Source: Cryobacterium frigoriphilum (lineage in GTDB: Bacteria; Actinomycetota; Actinomycetes; Actinomycetales; Microbacteriaceae). Taken from it: a DNA stretch of 64,000 bases. This document shows, piece after piece, positions 28,912 to 37,948 of the stretch (positions are counted from its first letter, which is position 1; each line of letters starts with the position of its first letter). The translations under genes were made by a program, and so were the position numbers. The stretch covers positions 62,001 to 126,000 of the forward strand of contig NZ_SOHE01000013.1 in assembly GCF_004403305.1 (NCBI RefSeq). Direction: 5' to 3'. The notes below the pieces were generated by a model, which was given only the letters and a program-made list of their open reading frames with translations, did not search any database and was not told where the DNA came from.

Positions 28912-30447
28912 CTAATAGACGAGGCCGAAGACCCACGCCGCGAGTGTCATCGTGGTGATCGTGGTCAGCACGAGCGCGATCAGGTTGAGCCAGAGACCAC
29001 CCTTGATCATGTCGGCGATCTCGATGTAGCCCGACGAAAAGGCGATCGCGTTCGGAGGAGTCGCCACCGGCAGCATGAACGCGCAGGTCGCGGCGATCGC
29101 AACCGGAATCACGAGCAGCATCGGGTCGAGACCGAGCCCGAGGGCCACACCGCCGATGAGCGGCAGGAACGCAGCGGCCGTTGCCGTGTTGCTCGTCAGC
29201 TCGGTCAGCAGCAGCACGATCGCGGCGATGGCGGCGATGATCAGCACGAGCGGCAACACCTGCAGCGAGGTGACCTGTTCGCCGACCCAGGCGCTGAGCC
29301 CGGTTGCGGTGAACTGCGCCGACAGCGAGAGGCCACCGCCGAAGAGAATGAGAATGTCCCACGGCAGCGCGCGAGCGCTGCCCCAGGTCAGCAGCGGCAC
29401 ACCCGTGCGCAGGTTCGCGGGAGTGAGAAACAGGATGAGGGCAACGGCCATCGCGATCACGGCGTCGGCGACATTCGACCCTGGCCACAGCAGCGGCACA
29501 CTGATCCAGGCCGCGGCGGCCAGTATGAAGATCACCAGCACGAGCTTCTCGCCGGTGTTTGCCTTGCCGAGCTTGCTGTATTCCTCCTGGATCATGGCCC
29601 GGCCACCCGGAATTTCGGTGATCTCGGGCTTGAAGAACACGAACGTCAGCAGAAACCAGGTGATCGCCATGAACACGATCGCCATCGGCACGCCGACGAG
29701 CATCCACTGGCCGAAGCCGATGGTCACGCCGTGCGTTTCGGCCATGTAGCCCACGAGGAGGGCGTTGGGTGGGGTGCCGATGATGGTGCCGAGTGACCCG
29801 ATCGAGGCCGAGTAGGCGATGCCGAGCATGAGTGCGATGCCGAAGTTCTTGGGCGGTTTTCCGCCCTTGTCCATCTTGGCCACGAGCACGAGCACCGACA
29901 CGCCGATCGGCAGCATCATGACGGCGGTTGCGGTGTTGGAGACCCACATGCTCAAAAAACCGGTGGTGATCATGAAGCCGCCGATGAGCTGCCGTGGCTT
30001 GGTGCCGATCAGCAGCACGGTCAGGAGGGCGATGCGGCGGTGCAGGTTCCAGCGCTGCAGGGCGAGCGCCAGCAGGAATCCGCCCATGAAGAGGAAGATG
30101 ATCGGGTTTGCGTATGGCGGGGCGACCTCGCCGATGGGCGCCACGTTCAGCATGGGGAAAGCGACCAGCGGTACGAGGGCGGTGGCCGCGAGAGGGATGG
30201 CTTCTGTCATCCACCACAACGCCATGAGCACGGCGATCGCCGCGGTCAGGCGGGCGGTCTGGTCGAGGTCGGCCGGCATGATCGCAAACACGATGCCGCC
30301 CATGACGAGGCCGGCGAGCAGCCCGAGTCGTTTGCGGGTGACCACCCGGGGTGGTTCCGGGCTGTCGAGCAGGCCGGGTGCCGTGGTGTCGTCCGAGGTC
30401 GAGGACATGCGCGCGGGCGGGCGGGTCGGGGGATGAACAGACGTCAT
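28912..30447 (-). CDS. DASS-family sodium/anion (dicarboxylate) symporter
   Basis: Integral membrane importer of the SLC13/DASS family, likely for C4-dicarboxylates or related anions. About 11-12 membrane segments are visible, with the two family hairpins containing SNTATAVMMLPIG and TSNTATAAAFLPLIGG, the duplicated substrate/Na+ motifs. It has about 511 residues from the ATG at 30447, which I prefer because AAGGAG lies upstream; an ATG 12 codons earlier has no ribosome binding site. The N-terminal 40 residues are polar. It stands alone between rpiB and the DsbA-like gene. Confidence 0.9.
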   Translation of the reverse strand: MTSVHPPTRPPARMSSTSDDTTAPGLLDSPEPPRVVTRKRLGLLAGLVMGGIVFAIMPADLDQTARLTAAIAVLMALWWMTEAIPLAATALVPLVAFPMLNVAPIGEVAPPYANPIIFLFMGGFLLALALQRWNLHRRIALLTVLLIGTKPRQLIGGFMITTGFLSMWVSNTATAVMMLPIGVSVLVLVAKMDKGGKPPKNFGIALMLGIAYSASIGSLGTIIGTPPNALLVGYMAETHGVTIGFGQWMLVGVPMAIVFMAITWFLLTFVFFKPEITEIPGGRAMIQEEYSKLGKANTGEKLVLVIFILAAAAWISVPLLWPGSNVADAVIAMAVALILFLTPANLRTGVPLLTWGSARALPWDILILFGGGLSLSAQFTATGLSAWVGEQVTSLQVLPLVLIIAAIAAIVLLLTELTSNTATAAAFLPLIGGVALGLGLDPMLLVIPVAIAATCAFMLPVATPPNAIAFSSGYIEIADMIKGGLWLNLIALVLTTITTMTLAAWVFGLVY

Positions 30448-30589
30448 CGTCGTGAAGCTCCTTGATCGCTGGCTGATACTCATCTGAGATTAGATCGGCC
30501 GCAGGCCAGACTCGAATTTGCGCGAACGGGCCGCGCCCCGTATGGGGCACAGCCCGGTCACCGCCCCGGCGGCACGCTCAGCCTCACCC

Positions 30590-31231
30590 TCAGACGGTGG
30601 TGCGTTCCGCGAAGACAGGTTCGCGGGTGCGGCTGCGCTTGAGCTCGAAGAAACCGTCGAAGGCCGCAACGGCGAGCACGCCGTCCCACAGGGCGAGGGC
30701 CTGATCGCCCATCGGTGCGGGCGAGATGACGGGCCCGAAGAAGGCGATGCCATTGACCGCGATCACGGGGGTGCCCACGTCCTGGCCGACCCGGTTGATG
30801 CCATCGAAGTGGCTTGCCCGCATCTGGGGGTCGAACGCGTCGCTGTCGGCGTGGGCGGCGAACGCGGAGGGCAGACCGATTTCGGCGAGCGCTTCGGGGA
30901 TGACCTCGTCGGCGTTGCTGTTGCCGCCGGGGTGGATGCGCTCGCCCAGCGCGTCGTAGAGCGCCTTGACCATCGCCTGACCGTGCAACTGCTGAACCGC
31001 CGCGACGAGGCGGGTATACCGCAACGCCCGGGGGAAGAAGGCCCGATACTCCTCGGACACGTCGGTGTGCTCATTGAGTACGGCGAGGCTCATCACGTGC
31101 CAGGTCACGTCGAGGTCACGCAGCCGGGCGACCTCGTCTACCCAGCGGCTGGCCATCCAGGCCCACGGGCAGGAGGGATCGAACCAGAAATCAACGGGGG
31201 TGGACACGACGGATTGAGTGGGATTGGGCAT
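30590..31231 (-). CDS. DsbA-family protein, mycothiol-dependent nitroreductase (Rv2466c) type
   Basis: 213-residue thioredoxin-fold protein with an inserted helical domain. The active site is PSCPWAW near residue 20, so the usual CPWC has lost its second Cys, giving a single-Cys CPWA form. Rv2466c homologues in mycobacteria use mycothiol for oxidoreduction, and a one-Cys site would suit mixed-disulfide chemistry. VGTPVIAVNG is the cis-Pro loop region. No signal peptide, so cytosolic. TAGTCT lies seven bases before the ATG, suggesting a leaderless mRNA. Confidence 0.82.
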   Translation of the reverse strand: MPNPTQSVVSTPVDFWFDPSCPWAWMASRWVDEVARLRDLDVTWHVMSLAVLNEHTDVSEEYRAFFPRALRYTRLVAAVQQLHGQAMVKALYDALGERIHPGGNSNADEVIPEALAEIGLPSAFAAHADSDAFDPQMRASHFDGINRVGQDVGTPVIAVNGIAFFGPVISPAPMGDQALALWDGVLAVAAFDGFFELKRSRTREPVFAERTTV

Positions 31232-31238
31232 GCCTCAC

Positions 31239-31244
31239 AGACTA
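31239..31244 (-). promoter_or_regulatory. -10 hexamer TAGTCT of a near-leaderless promoter (DsbA-like gene)
   Basis: Seven bases before the ATG at 31231; no Shine-Dalgarno. Confidence 0.5.
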
Positions 31245-31269
31245 AAACATCCACCTGTGATTAGCGGTC

Positions 31270-31286
31270 TACCCCCCGTTCGGGTA
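31270..31286. promoter_or_regulatory. TACCC-N7-GGGTA palindrome in a divergent promoter region
   Basis: Inverted repeat between the -10 of the DsbA-like gene and a TATTGT -10-like element (31285-31290) facing the MHS transporter. It is a candidate operator for one or both genes. Confidence 0.35.
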
Positions 31287-31375
31287 TTGTAGTCAAGTTG
31301 AAAAAATCTGCTCGCGCAGTTCGACACGCGGTACGACACGTTCGTCGTAGCAAATATCTCCTTGGAGAAACCCAA

Positions 31376-32935
31376 ATGCCCACTGACCGAAGCATGTCCA
31401 ACTCCCAGCCGAGTGCCACCAGCACCGCGGGAAAGTTCAGAAGGCCGCTGCTGAAGCGCCGCCTCACGGTCTCCGACGTCAACGTCGTCGACAAACCAAT
31501 CATGAAGCGCGCCCTCGGCGGCACCATCGTCGGAAACACCATGGAATGGTACGACGTAGGTATTTTCGGCTACCTCATCACGACCATGGGGCCGGTCTTT
31601 CTGCCGGAAGCGGATGCATCCGTTCAGACGCTCTTTCTGCTCGGGACCTTCGCCGCGACATTCTTCGCCCGCCCCCTGGGCGGAGTGTTCTTCGGCTGGC
31701 TCGGCGACCGCATCGGCCGCCAAAAGGTGCTCGCCACGACGCTGATCCTGATGGCCGCCTCGACCTTCGCGGTCGGGTTGTTGCCCGGCTACGCGCAGAT
31801 CGGTGTCTGGGCAGCGGTGCTGCTCGTCTTCGTCAAGCTCGTGCAGGGATTCTCGACCGGCGGCGAGTACGCCGGCGCCACGACGTTCGTGAGCGAGCAC
31901 GCACCCGACAAGCAGCGCGGCTATTTCGCGAGCTTTCTGGACATGGGCAGCTACCTCGGCTTCGCCATCGGTGCCTCGCTCGTCTCGGTTCTGCAGCTCA
32001 CCCTCGGCCAGCAGGTCATGGAGGACTGGGGCTGGCGCATCCCGTTTTTGATCGCCGGCCCTCTGGGCCTCGTCGCGATCTACTTCCGCATGAAGATCGA
32101 CGAATCACCGGCCTTCCAGGCCACCCTCGACGCGCAGGAGGAAGCACAGAAGAACCCGGTCGGAGCCACGGCGGAAACGCCCAAGGGCCCGATCGCCATC
32201 TTCAAGGCCTACTGGCGCAACATCATCATCGCAATGATCCTTGTCGCCGCCGCGAACACGGTCGGCTACGCCCTCACCTCGTATATGCCGACCTACCTCA
32301 CCGAGAACAAGGGCTACGACGAGCTGCACGGCACCGCGCTGACGATTCCGATCCTCGTTGTCATGGCCCTGTGCATCCCGCTCGCCGGTCGGCTGTCCGA
32401 CCGCATCGGGCGTCGCCCGGTGCTGTGGATCGGCGCGATCAGCACGGTCGTACTGTCTTACCCGGCCTTTCTGCTGATTGGGATCGGCGACATCTGGTCG
32501 ACACTGCTGGGCCTCGCGCTCATCGCGTTCCCCGTCACGTTCTACGTTTCCAACCTCGCATCCGCTCTGCCGGCGCTGTTTCCGACGGCGAGCCGGTACG
32601 GCGCGATGGGCATCTCGTACAACTTCGCGGTGGCCATCTTCGGCGGCACCACGCCGTTCATCATTGCCGCGCTCATCGTGGGCACCGGTAACGACATGAT
32701 GCCGGCGTTCTACCTGATGGGCACCTCGCTGATCGGTGCGATCGCGATCTTCTTCCTCAAGGAGTCGGCGAACCGCCCGCTCCCGGGGTCGATGCCGAGC
32801 GTGAACACCGATGAAGAGGCACACGAACTGGTCAAGACGCAGGACGACAACCCCCTGCTCGACCACGACGAGATGCCCTTCGACAGCTCCTATGAGCTTC
32901 CGACATCGTCCATCCCGATTCAGGTAAACCGCTAG
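31376..32935 (+). CDS. MFS transporter, metabolite:H+ symporter (ProP-like) family
   Basis: Twelve-helix importer related to ProP, KgtP and ShiA. Family signatures are NTMEWYDVGIFGYL in helix 1, the loop 2-3 motif GWLGDRIGRQK, and LVQGFSTGGEYAGA in helix 4; a second GRLSDRIGRRP occurs in loop 8-9. A roughly 45-residue polar N-terminus and a 60-residue acidic C-terminal tail extend beyond the bundle. I chose the ATG at 31376 because TTGGAG precedes it; 26 upstream in-frame codons lack family similarity. Substrate is uncertain: proline/betaine or an organic acid. Confidence 0.88.
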   Translation: MPTDRSMSNSQPSATSTAGKFRRPLLKRRLTVSDVNVVDKPIMKRALGGTIVGNTMEWYDVGIFGYLITTMGPVFLPEADASVQTLFLLGTFAATFFARPLGGVFFGWLGDRIGRQKVLATTLILMAASTFAVGLLPGYAQIGVWAAVLLVFVKLVQGFSTGGEYAGATTFVSEHAPDKQRGYFASFLDMGSYLGFAIGASLVSVLQLTLGQQVMEDWGWRIPFLIAGPLGLVAIYFRMKIDESPAFQATLDAQEEAQKNPVGATAETPKGPIAIFKAYWRNIIIAMILVAAANTVGYALTSYMPTYLTENKGYDELHGTALTIPILVVMALCIPLAGRLSDRIGRRPVLWIGAISTVVLSYPAFLLIGIGDIWSTLLGLALIAFPVTFYVSNLASALPALFPTASRYGAMGISYNFAVAIFGGTTPFIIAALIVGTGNDMMPAFYLMGTSLIGAIAIFFLKESANRPLPGSMPSVNTDEEAHELVKTQDDNPLLDHDEMPFDSSYELPTSSIPIQVNR

Positions 32936-32942
32936 AGTCCGT

Positions 32943-32999
32943 CGAACCGTGAGTTGAGCATCCATTTTCGGCTGAAACGGATGCTCAACTCACGGTTCG
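32943..32999. terminator. long perfect inverted repeat after the MHS transporter
   Basis: 21-bp perfect arms (32943-32963 and 32979-32999, beginning CGAACCGTGAGTTGAGC) whose stem nearly continues through the TTTC/GAAA of the loop. It begins eight bases after the stop codon and lacks a T tract. It is probably a terminator or RNA-stabilising hairpin. Confidence 0.6.
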
Positions 33000-33030
33000 G
33001 CGGCAGCAGTGCGGCCTCAGGTGGCCCGCG

Positions 33031-33036
33031 TAGAAT
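33031..33036 (+). promoter_or_regulatory. -10 hexamer TAGAAT of a leaderless promoter (SDR gene)
   Basis: Exactly six bases before the ATG at 33043; no Shine-Dalgarno. Confidence 0.6.
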
Positions 33037-33042
33037 TTACGG

Positions 33043-34512
33043 ATGACTACCGCGCCCGCACCGAGCATTGACCCGCACGATCTCGAGGTCACACTGCGCG
33101 TGCTCGCCTCCCTGAGCGACATCGACCCCAACGACCCCAACTTCGTCACCGTGCGCCAGGCGACGGCCAAAATGTTCAAGTCGGTCAAGATGGTGCGCCG
33201 CACCGAGAAGCGGCAGATCATCGCCGAAGCAGACCGCACCGTGATCGCCGCGACCGCGACGGGCGCCCCCACCCGCATCGACGACGAAACCAGGGGCGCG
33301 CAGCTCTCAATCGGAACGACCGCGGCGAGCGCAGGCGAGCTGCTCGTGCCCCGCGCCTGCTACATCTGCAAGCAGAAGTACACCGTCGTCGACGCCTTCT
33401 ACCACCAGCTCTGCCCGAGCTGCGCGCTGATGAGCCATGCGAAACGGGATGCCCGCACCGACCTCACCGGTAAGCGCGCGCTGCTCACCGGCGGCCGGGC
33501 CAAGATCGGCATGTACATTGCGCTGCGCCTGCTGCGCGACGGCGCCCACACCACGGTCACGACACGTTTTCCCCGCGACGCGGTGCGCCGATTCGCCGCG
33601 ATGGACGACTCGAAGGACTGGCTGCACCGTCTGCGCATCGTCGGCATCGACCTGCGGGATCCGGCCCAGGTCATCGCCCTCGCGGATTCCGTCGCGGCCC
33701 AGGGCCCTCTCGACATTCTCATCAACAACGCGGCGCAGACCGTGCGACGGTCGCGCGGCTCGTACTCGCCCCTCGTCGAGGCCGAGGACTCTCCCCTGCC
33801 CGACGGCCCGCTGCCCGAGATCGTCTCGTTCGGGCACACCAACGACGCGCATCCGCTGGCCCTCGCGGCGTCGGTATCCGGGCATCCGCTGCTGGCGTCA
33901 GCCGCTGGTGCGGGCAGTCTGACAGCGGATGACCTCACCCGCCTTGCCCTGGCCGCCGGCTCCTCGTCGCTTACGAAGCTCGCCGCCGGCACCGCGATCG
34001 ACGCCGGTGGGCTGGTGCCCGACCTGCATGACGTGAACAGCTGGACTGCCAACGTTGAAGACGTCGATCCGCTCGAGATGCTCGAGGTGCAGTTGTGCAA
34101 CACGACCGCACCGTTTTTGCTGGTCAGCCGCCTGCGGGAGTCGCTCGCAACATCCGCTGCCCGGCGCACGTATATCGTCAACGTGTCGGCGATGGAGGGC
34201 GTGTTCGGCCGCGGCTATAAGGGCCCCGGCCACCCGCATACCAATATGGCCAAGGCAGCGCTCAACATGCTGACCCGCACGAGCGCGAAGGAGATGCTCG
34301 GCGACGGCATTCTCATGACGAGCGTCGACACCGGCTGGATCACCGATGAGCGCCCGCACCCGACCAAGGTGCGCCTCGCCGAGGAGGGTTTTCACGCCCC
34401 GCTCGACCTCGTCGACGGCGCCGCGCGCGTCTACGACCCGATCGTTCGCGGCGAGGCCGGCGAAGACCTCTGCGGCGTGTTCCTCAAGGACTACGTTCCC
34501 GGCGCCTGGTAG
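33043..34512 (+). CDS. short-chain dehydrogenase-like protein with N-terminal zinc ribbon
   Basis: 489 residues, about twice the usual SDR length. Residues 1-100 are a helical extension. Cys106, Cys109, Cys124 and Cys127 form a likely zinc ribbon (CYICK...CPSC). A Rossmann domain follows from about 143 with a nucleotide loop TGGRAKIG (149-156) and the NNAA motif. Ser382 (NVSAM) fits the catalytic Ser, but the YxxxK motif reads T400-NMA-K404, so the catalytic Tyr is absent. A 100-residue insertion separates the two halves. The redox role is therefore uncertain; it may bind NAD(P) or another ligand. Probably leaderless. Confidence 0.82.
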   Translation: MTTAPAPSIDPHDLEVTLRVLASLSDIDPNDPNFVTVRQATAKMFKSVKMVRRTEKRQIIAEADRTVIAATATGAPTRIDDETRGAQLSIGTTAASAGELLVPRACYICKQKYTVVDAFYHQLCPSCALMSHAKRDARTDLTGKRALLTGGRAKIGMYIALRLLRDGAHTTVTTRFPRDAVRRFAAMDDSKDWLHRLRIVGIDLRDPAQVIALADSVAAQGPLDILINNAAQTVRRSRGSYSPLVEAEDSPLPDGPLPEIVSFGHTNDAHPLALAASVSGHPLLASAAGAGSLTADDLTRLALAAGSSSLTKLAAGTAIDAGGLVPDLHDVNSWTANVEDVDPLEMLEVQLCNTTAPFLLVSRLRESLATSAARRTYIVNVSAMEGVFGRGYKGPGHPHTNMAKAALNMLTRTSAKEMLGDGILMTSVDTGWITDERPHPTKVRLAEEGFHAPLDLVDGAARVYDPIVRGEAGEDLCGVFLKDYVPGAW

Positions 34513-34581
34513 TGCCTTCGTCGGCCTGGATGGCGTGGTTGTCGAGGAAAGCACAGGTCAAAGGGTAAAAACGCCCCCTGC

Positions 34582-34587
34582 TAGGCT
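34582..34587 (+). promoter_or_regulatory. -10 hexamer TAGGCT of a leaderless promoter (lipoprotein gene)
   Basis: Exactly six bases before the ATG at 34594; no Shine-Dalgarno. Confidence 0.6.
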
Positions 34588-34593
34588 GACCGC

Positions 34594-35706
34594 ATGTTGC
34601 GCCGAAGCCTGATCACGCCGACCATTTTTCTCGCCCTCGTTGCCCTCAGCGGGTGCGCGATCGAACCCGTCGCCGGGCCGTCCGGGTCAGCCAGCGCTAC
34701 GCCGACCGGTCAGGCTTCGGTTGAGGGCAGCACCTACACCTGTCCTCACCTGGCGACCCTCGATGCCGTGGCCGGCGCGTTGGCCCCCGCTGACGGCCCG
34801 ATGCCGATACCGGTGGTCGCGACGCAGCCGGCGATGACCCTCTCCGACTACGCCGTGACCGCGCTCGGAGGTCTGGACTGCTCCTGGCGGGTAGGAAAGG
34901 CGGCCGGCAGCCCGCTGGACTACCCGGCAGATTCCGACTGGGCCTACCTGAGCGTCAAGGTCGTGCCGGGCGGCGCCGATTCGTGGGCGCCGCACGCCCT
35001 CGGCGATGGCCCCGCCGACACGCTCACGACGATCGGCGGAATCGAATCCGCTACCGGATGCGGCGACCCGGGCTGCTTCATCTCGGCACCGGTCGGTGAT
35101 GCCTGGGTCGAAATCACGATGAGTACCATCTTCTTCGGCATCAGTGAAGGCCATTTCGGCGGCATGACGAGCGACGCGATCCTGGCGCAGATGGAGCCGT
35201 TCGCGGCATCCGTTTTCACCGCCCTGACCAAGGCCGAACCCGGCCAATTGGTCTGGACCGGGGTGGACCTGACCCCGCGAGAACCGGCCTGCACCGGCGC
35301 GCTGAAGTCGCAGGGCATTGCCTCGGCGCTCGGCGTCGACTCCATCGAGTATGAAGTCTTCGACTCGTCAAGCGACGGCCCGATCTGGTTTGACAAATTC
35401 GTTGCTCAGCGCGCCGGACTGTTCACCTGCTCCGCCCAGAGCGCAGACGGGGCTGGCGCCTCGATCACGGTCGGCTACGACCTGGCCGGGATCGTCGACA
35501 CCATGGTCTCCCAGCCGGATACGTCGACTGCCCTGCGGCAGATCGCGCTGGAGGGAGCCATCGACGGTGAAGCCGCCGTGCAGATCTGCACCGACACCTC
35601 GTCGTATTGCACGGTGATCTTCTCGCTCGGCCAGTCTGCCTACCAGGTCGACTCGCGAACCGACGCGGCAGCCGTCGCCGAGGCCATCATCGCCCAAGCC
35701 CGCTAA
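34594..35706 (+). CDS. secreted lipoprotein of unknown function
   Basis: 370 residues. The signal peptide ends in the lipobox ALSGC (Cys21), followed by a Ser/Gly/Thr linker, so it should be anchored outside the membrane. The mature part seems to have two related halves, each with a conserved-looking Cys-containing strand pattern (GGLDCSWRVG; GLFTCSAQSA) and several Cys pairs. I recognise no enzyme motif. DUF-like solute-sensing or binding roles are possible but unsupported. Confidence 0.75.
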   Translation: MLRRSLITPTIFLALVALSGCAIEPVAGPSGSASATPTGQASVEGSTYTCPHLATLDAVAGALAPADGPMPIPVVATQPAMTLSDYAVTALGGLDCSWRVGKAAGSPLDYPADSDWAYLSVKVVPGGADSWAPHALGDGPADTLTTIGGIESATGCGDPGCFISAPVGDAWVEITMSTIFFGISEGHFGGMTSDAILAQMEPFAASVFTALTKAEPGQLVWTGVDLTPREPACTGALKSQGIASALGVDSIEYEVFDSSSDGPIWFDKFVAQRAGLFTCSAQSADGAGASITVGYDLAGIVDTMVSQPDTSTALRQIALEGAIDGEAAVQICTDTSSYCTVIFSLGQSAYQVDSRTDAAAVAEAIIAQAR

Positions 35707-36007
35707 CGTCCAGCGGGCACCGTCTGCTGCGCTGTGACGGACAGGGTGCTGCTCCGGCACACGCTCACCAGCGCGTTATCGGACGGTTCCTGACGTTACT
35801 GGTAAATGACTCAAGTGAGATATCGGAGTGAGAGGTCACGCTTCTGGTGCGGCGGGTTCGTGGGCGCACCCGCCTTGGAGGCGAACACCGCGTAGGGGCC
35901 CAGGGTGTAACGGGGGTCCAACGGCCCTGACGATCCACCCTCACCCGCAGAATAATGGGTTGCAGGAGCGCCGGGGCGAACTTTTCTCGGGCCCCGGAGG
36001 AGACCCC
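35707..36007. other. 301-bp intergenic leader region
   Basis: I see no gene here. The final 20 bases contain GGAGGAG, the ribosome binding site for the next gene. The AT-richer stretch around 35790-35825 (GGTAAATGACTCAAG and a nearby GAGATATCGG) is the most promoter-like part, which would give a leader of about 190 bases. No recognisable riboswitch. Confidence 0.5.
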
Positions 36008-36910
36008 ATGTCCGTCGATTCGTCCGTCGATTTGTCCGTGGCTCCGGCCCTGACCGCGGCCCGAGCCGTTCAGCCGATCCCGGCCCGCCGCTGGCTGTGG
36101 CTGTCGATCGCCGCCGCCGTGCTGGCCGGGGCAGGGAGCGTGCTCGCACTTGCCGTCGAGGGCACCTACGGCGCCCTCACCCAGGCCTTTCTCCCCCAGG
36201 CCATCGCCCAGGACGTGGCCAACCTGGCTCTCGCCGCTCCCACACTTATTGTCTGTGCGATCCTGGCTCTGCGCGGGTCGGCCCGTGCTCATCTGATCTG
36301 GCTCGGAGTGCTCGCGTTCACGGTCTACAACTACGTGATCTACGTGTTCTCGATTCCGTTCGGTGAGCTGTATCCGCTCTGGACGGCCGTGCTGGGCCTG
36401 AGCCTGTTCGCGTTCATCGGCGGGCTCCGCACCCTCCCCGTGCCCGGAACCCGGCCCGGCGAGTCGATCGCGTCGCGATTCCGCAGCGAACGCGCGGCCC
36501 GGGTCGCCGCGTGGGTGTTGCTGGTCGTCGCAGCGCTGTTCGCCGTGATCTGGTTGTCCGAAGATGTGCCCGCTTTATTCGCCGGAACTCCTCAGCCAAG
36601 CTCGGTCGATATGGACGTTCCCACGAACCCGGTGCACACCCTCGACTACATCTTCTTTCTGCCCTCGGCGATCATCGTGGGCACCGGGCTGCTGCGAGGG
36701 CGCTCATTCGCGTACCCGGCCACTGCCGCTTTTCTGGTCTTCATGGTCTTTACCGCCATACCGATCCTGCTGACGCCATTCGTGCAGGCCGTGATCGGCC
36801 AGACCCCAGCCTGGATTCTGCTGGCCCCGATCGGCGTCCTCGGCCTCGTGATGCTCGGCAGTGTGACCTGGCTTCTGACGACGATCACCCGGCCGGTCGC
36901 GGCGAGCTGA
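36008..36910 (+). CDS. multi-pass membrane protein of unknown function
   Basis: 300 residues with about seven hydrophobic segments starting RRWLWLSIAAAVLAGAGSVL and ending GVLGLVMLGSVTWLLTTI. I recognise no family motif. The ATG at 36008 has GGAGGAG seven bases upstream, a strong site. Its last 26 bases overlap the 3' end of the convergent DUF2332 gene, so the two share their ends antisense. Confidence 0.75.
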   Translation: MSVDSSVDLSVAPALTAARAVQPIPARRWLWLSIAAAVLAGAGSVLALAVEGTYGALTQAFLPQAIAQDVANLALAAPTLIVCAILALRGSARAHLIWLGVLAFTVYNYVIYVFSIPFGELYPLWTAVLGLSLFAFIGGLRTLPVPGTRPGESIASRFRSERAARVAAWVLLVVAALFAVIWLSEDVPALFAGTPQPSSVDMDVPTNPVHTLDYIFFLPSAIIVGTGLLRGRSFAYPATAAFLVFMVFTAIPILLTPFVQAVIGQTPAWILLAPIGVLGLVMLGSVTWLLTTITRPVAAS

Positions 36911-37928
36911 CGCTGTCGGGCAGCCAGCGGATGCTGCGCCCATGGGGCTGGGTGAACGCGAGGGGTTCGCCGTCACGGGCAAGTATGAAGGCGGATGTTT
37001 CGGGTGGCGTCACCGACAGCCGCTGCAGCACTCCGGGCACCACACCCTGTGCTTCGTTTGACAGCCAGCACACCGGCAGCCGCTCCATCTGGGCCGCGAA
37101 CCGTTCTTTCGAGGCCGGGTCGAGGTAGAGCAGCACGGCGGTATGAAAGACCACGATCGTCGTACCGACCGGGGTTTCTGCCCGGGCGCGCGCCACGAGT
37201 GCCTCGATCTGCACGCTGAGGTCACCCTGCACGATCTCCACCGGATGCCGCCGCGCCACTCCCACCGCGGCCTGCAGCCGAGCTCTCCGGTCATCGTGTT
37301 CGGGCCAGATCAGGGCGTCGAGCCAGTCGACATCCGCGGGGCGGTTGACATCGAGCGGGTTCAGGTCGATACCGGCCCGCCAGAGAACCTCGGGCAGCCG
37401 TTCGGGGATCGGGGCCCGCCCGGTCACCACGCAGTCGAGCACGACCGGGCTGGGACCGTCGGCGGGGTGCAGCATCCGCTCACCGCTGGGCAGCCGATAC
37501 CGGTAGCTGTAGCGGTCAGGGTGCAGGCACAGACCGGCGGATGCCCCGACCTCGATGAGCGCGAGCGGCCCGTTTTCCGCAGCGAGCGCGGCCAGGGCCG
37601 GCAGCAGCACCGCACAGCGCCCTGCCTCGTTCGTCTGCGTCGCATGCGTCAGGGCGACGCCCTCCACCGCCTCCCAGTGCTCCGCCAGCCAGTGCGCGAA
37701 GGAGGGAAAAGGCGCCACCGGCGCCCCGAGGAAGCGCGCCGAGGTGAAGACGAGGTTCGGTTGACGTTGGGTGGGCGGCAGACGATCGATAAGGGCGACG
37801 GTCGCGGGGTCATCGGCGACTCCGCGCGCCCACTCCTCGTAGCAGGCGCTCAGGCCCCGCGCCTCGACATCGGCGAACTGGCGGTAACGCTCGCCGGTCG
37901 CGGCACTCGGATCGGTGCTGGCTCTCAT
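36885..37928 (-). CDS. DUF2332 domain-containing protein
   Basis: 347 residues covering the full DUF2332 family length. Features include an N-terminal RYRQFADVEARGLSACYEEWA, a GASAGLCL motif resembling a SAM-binding loop (IEVGASAGL near residue 130), and VVFHTAVLLYL near 270. The methyltransferase-like fold is an inference; no biochemical role is established for the family. A five-codon leaderless reading frame overlaps its start. Confidence 0.82.
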   Translation of the reverse strand: MRASTDPSAATGERYRQFADVEARGLSACYEEWARGVADDPATVALIDRLPPTQRQPNLVFTSARFLGAPVAPFPSFAHWLAEHWEAVEGVALTHATQTNEAGRCAVLLPALAALAAENGPLALIEVGASAGLCLHPDRYSYRYRLPSGERMLHPADGPSPVVLDCVVTGRAPIPERLPEVLWRAGIDLNPLDVNRPADVDWLDALIWPEHDDRRARLQAAVGVARRHPVEIVQGDLSVQIEALVARARAETPVGTTIVVFHTAVLLYLDPASKERFAAQMERLPVCWLSNEAQGVVPGVLQRLSVTPPETSAFILARDGEPLAFTQPHGRSIRWLPDSVSSPRPAG

Positions 37929-37942
37929 CGGTTCAGCCTCAT
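37925..37942 (-). CDS. five-codon leaderless upstream frame overlapping the DUF2332 start
   Basis: ATGAGGCTGAACCGATGA codes MRLNR-stop. Its ATG lies exactly six bases after a TACGCT -10 (37949-37954), so a leaderless transcript would begin at this ATG. Its TGA overlaps the ATG of the DUF2332 gene as ATGA. Translation of the main gene could thus depend on re-initiation after this mini-frame. Confidence 0.4.
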   Translation of the reverse strand: MRLNR

Positions 37943-37948
37943 GCGCCC

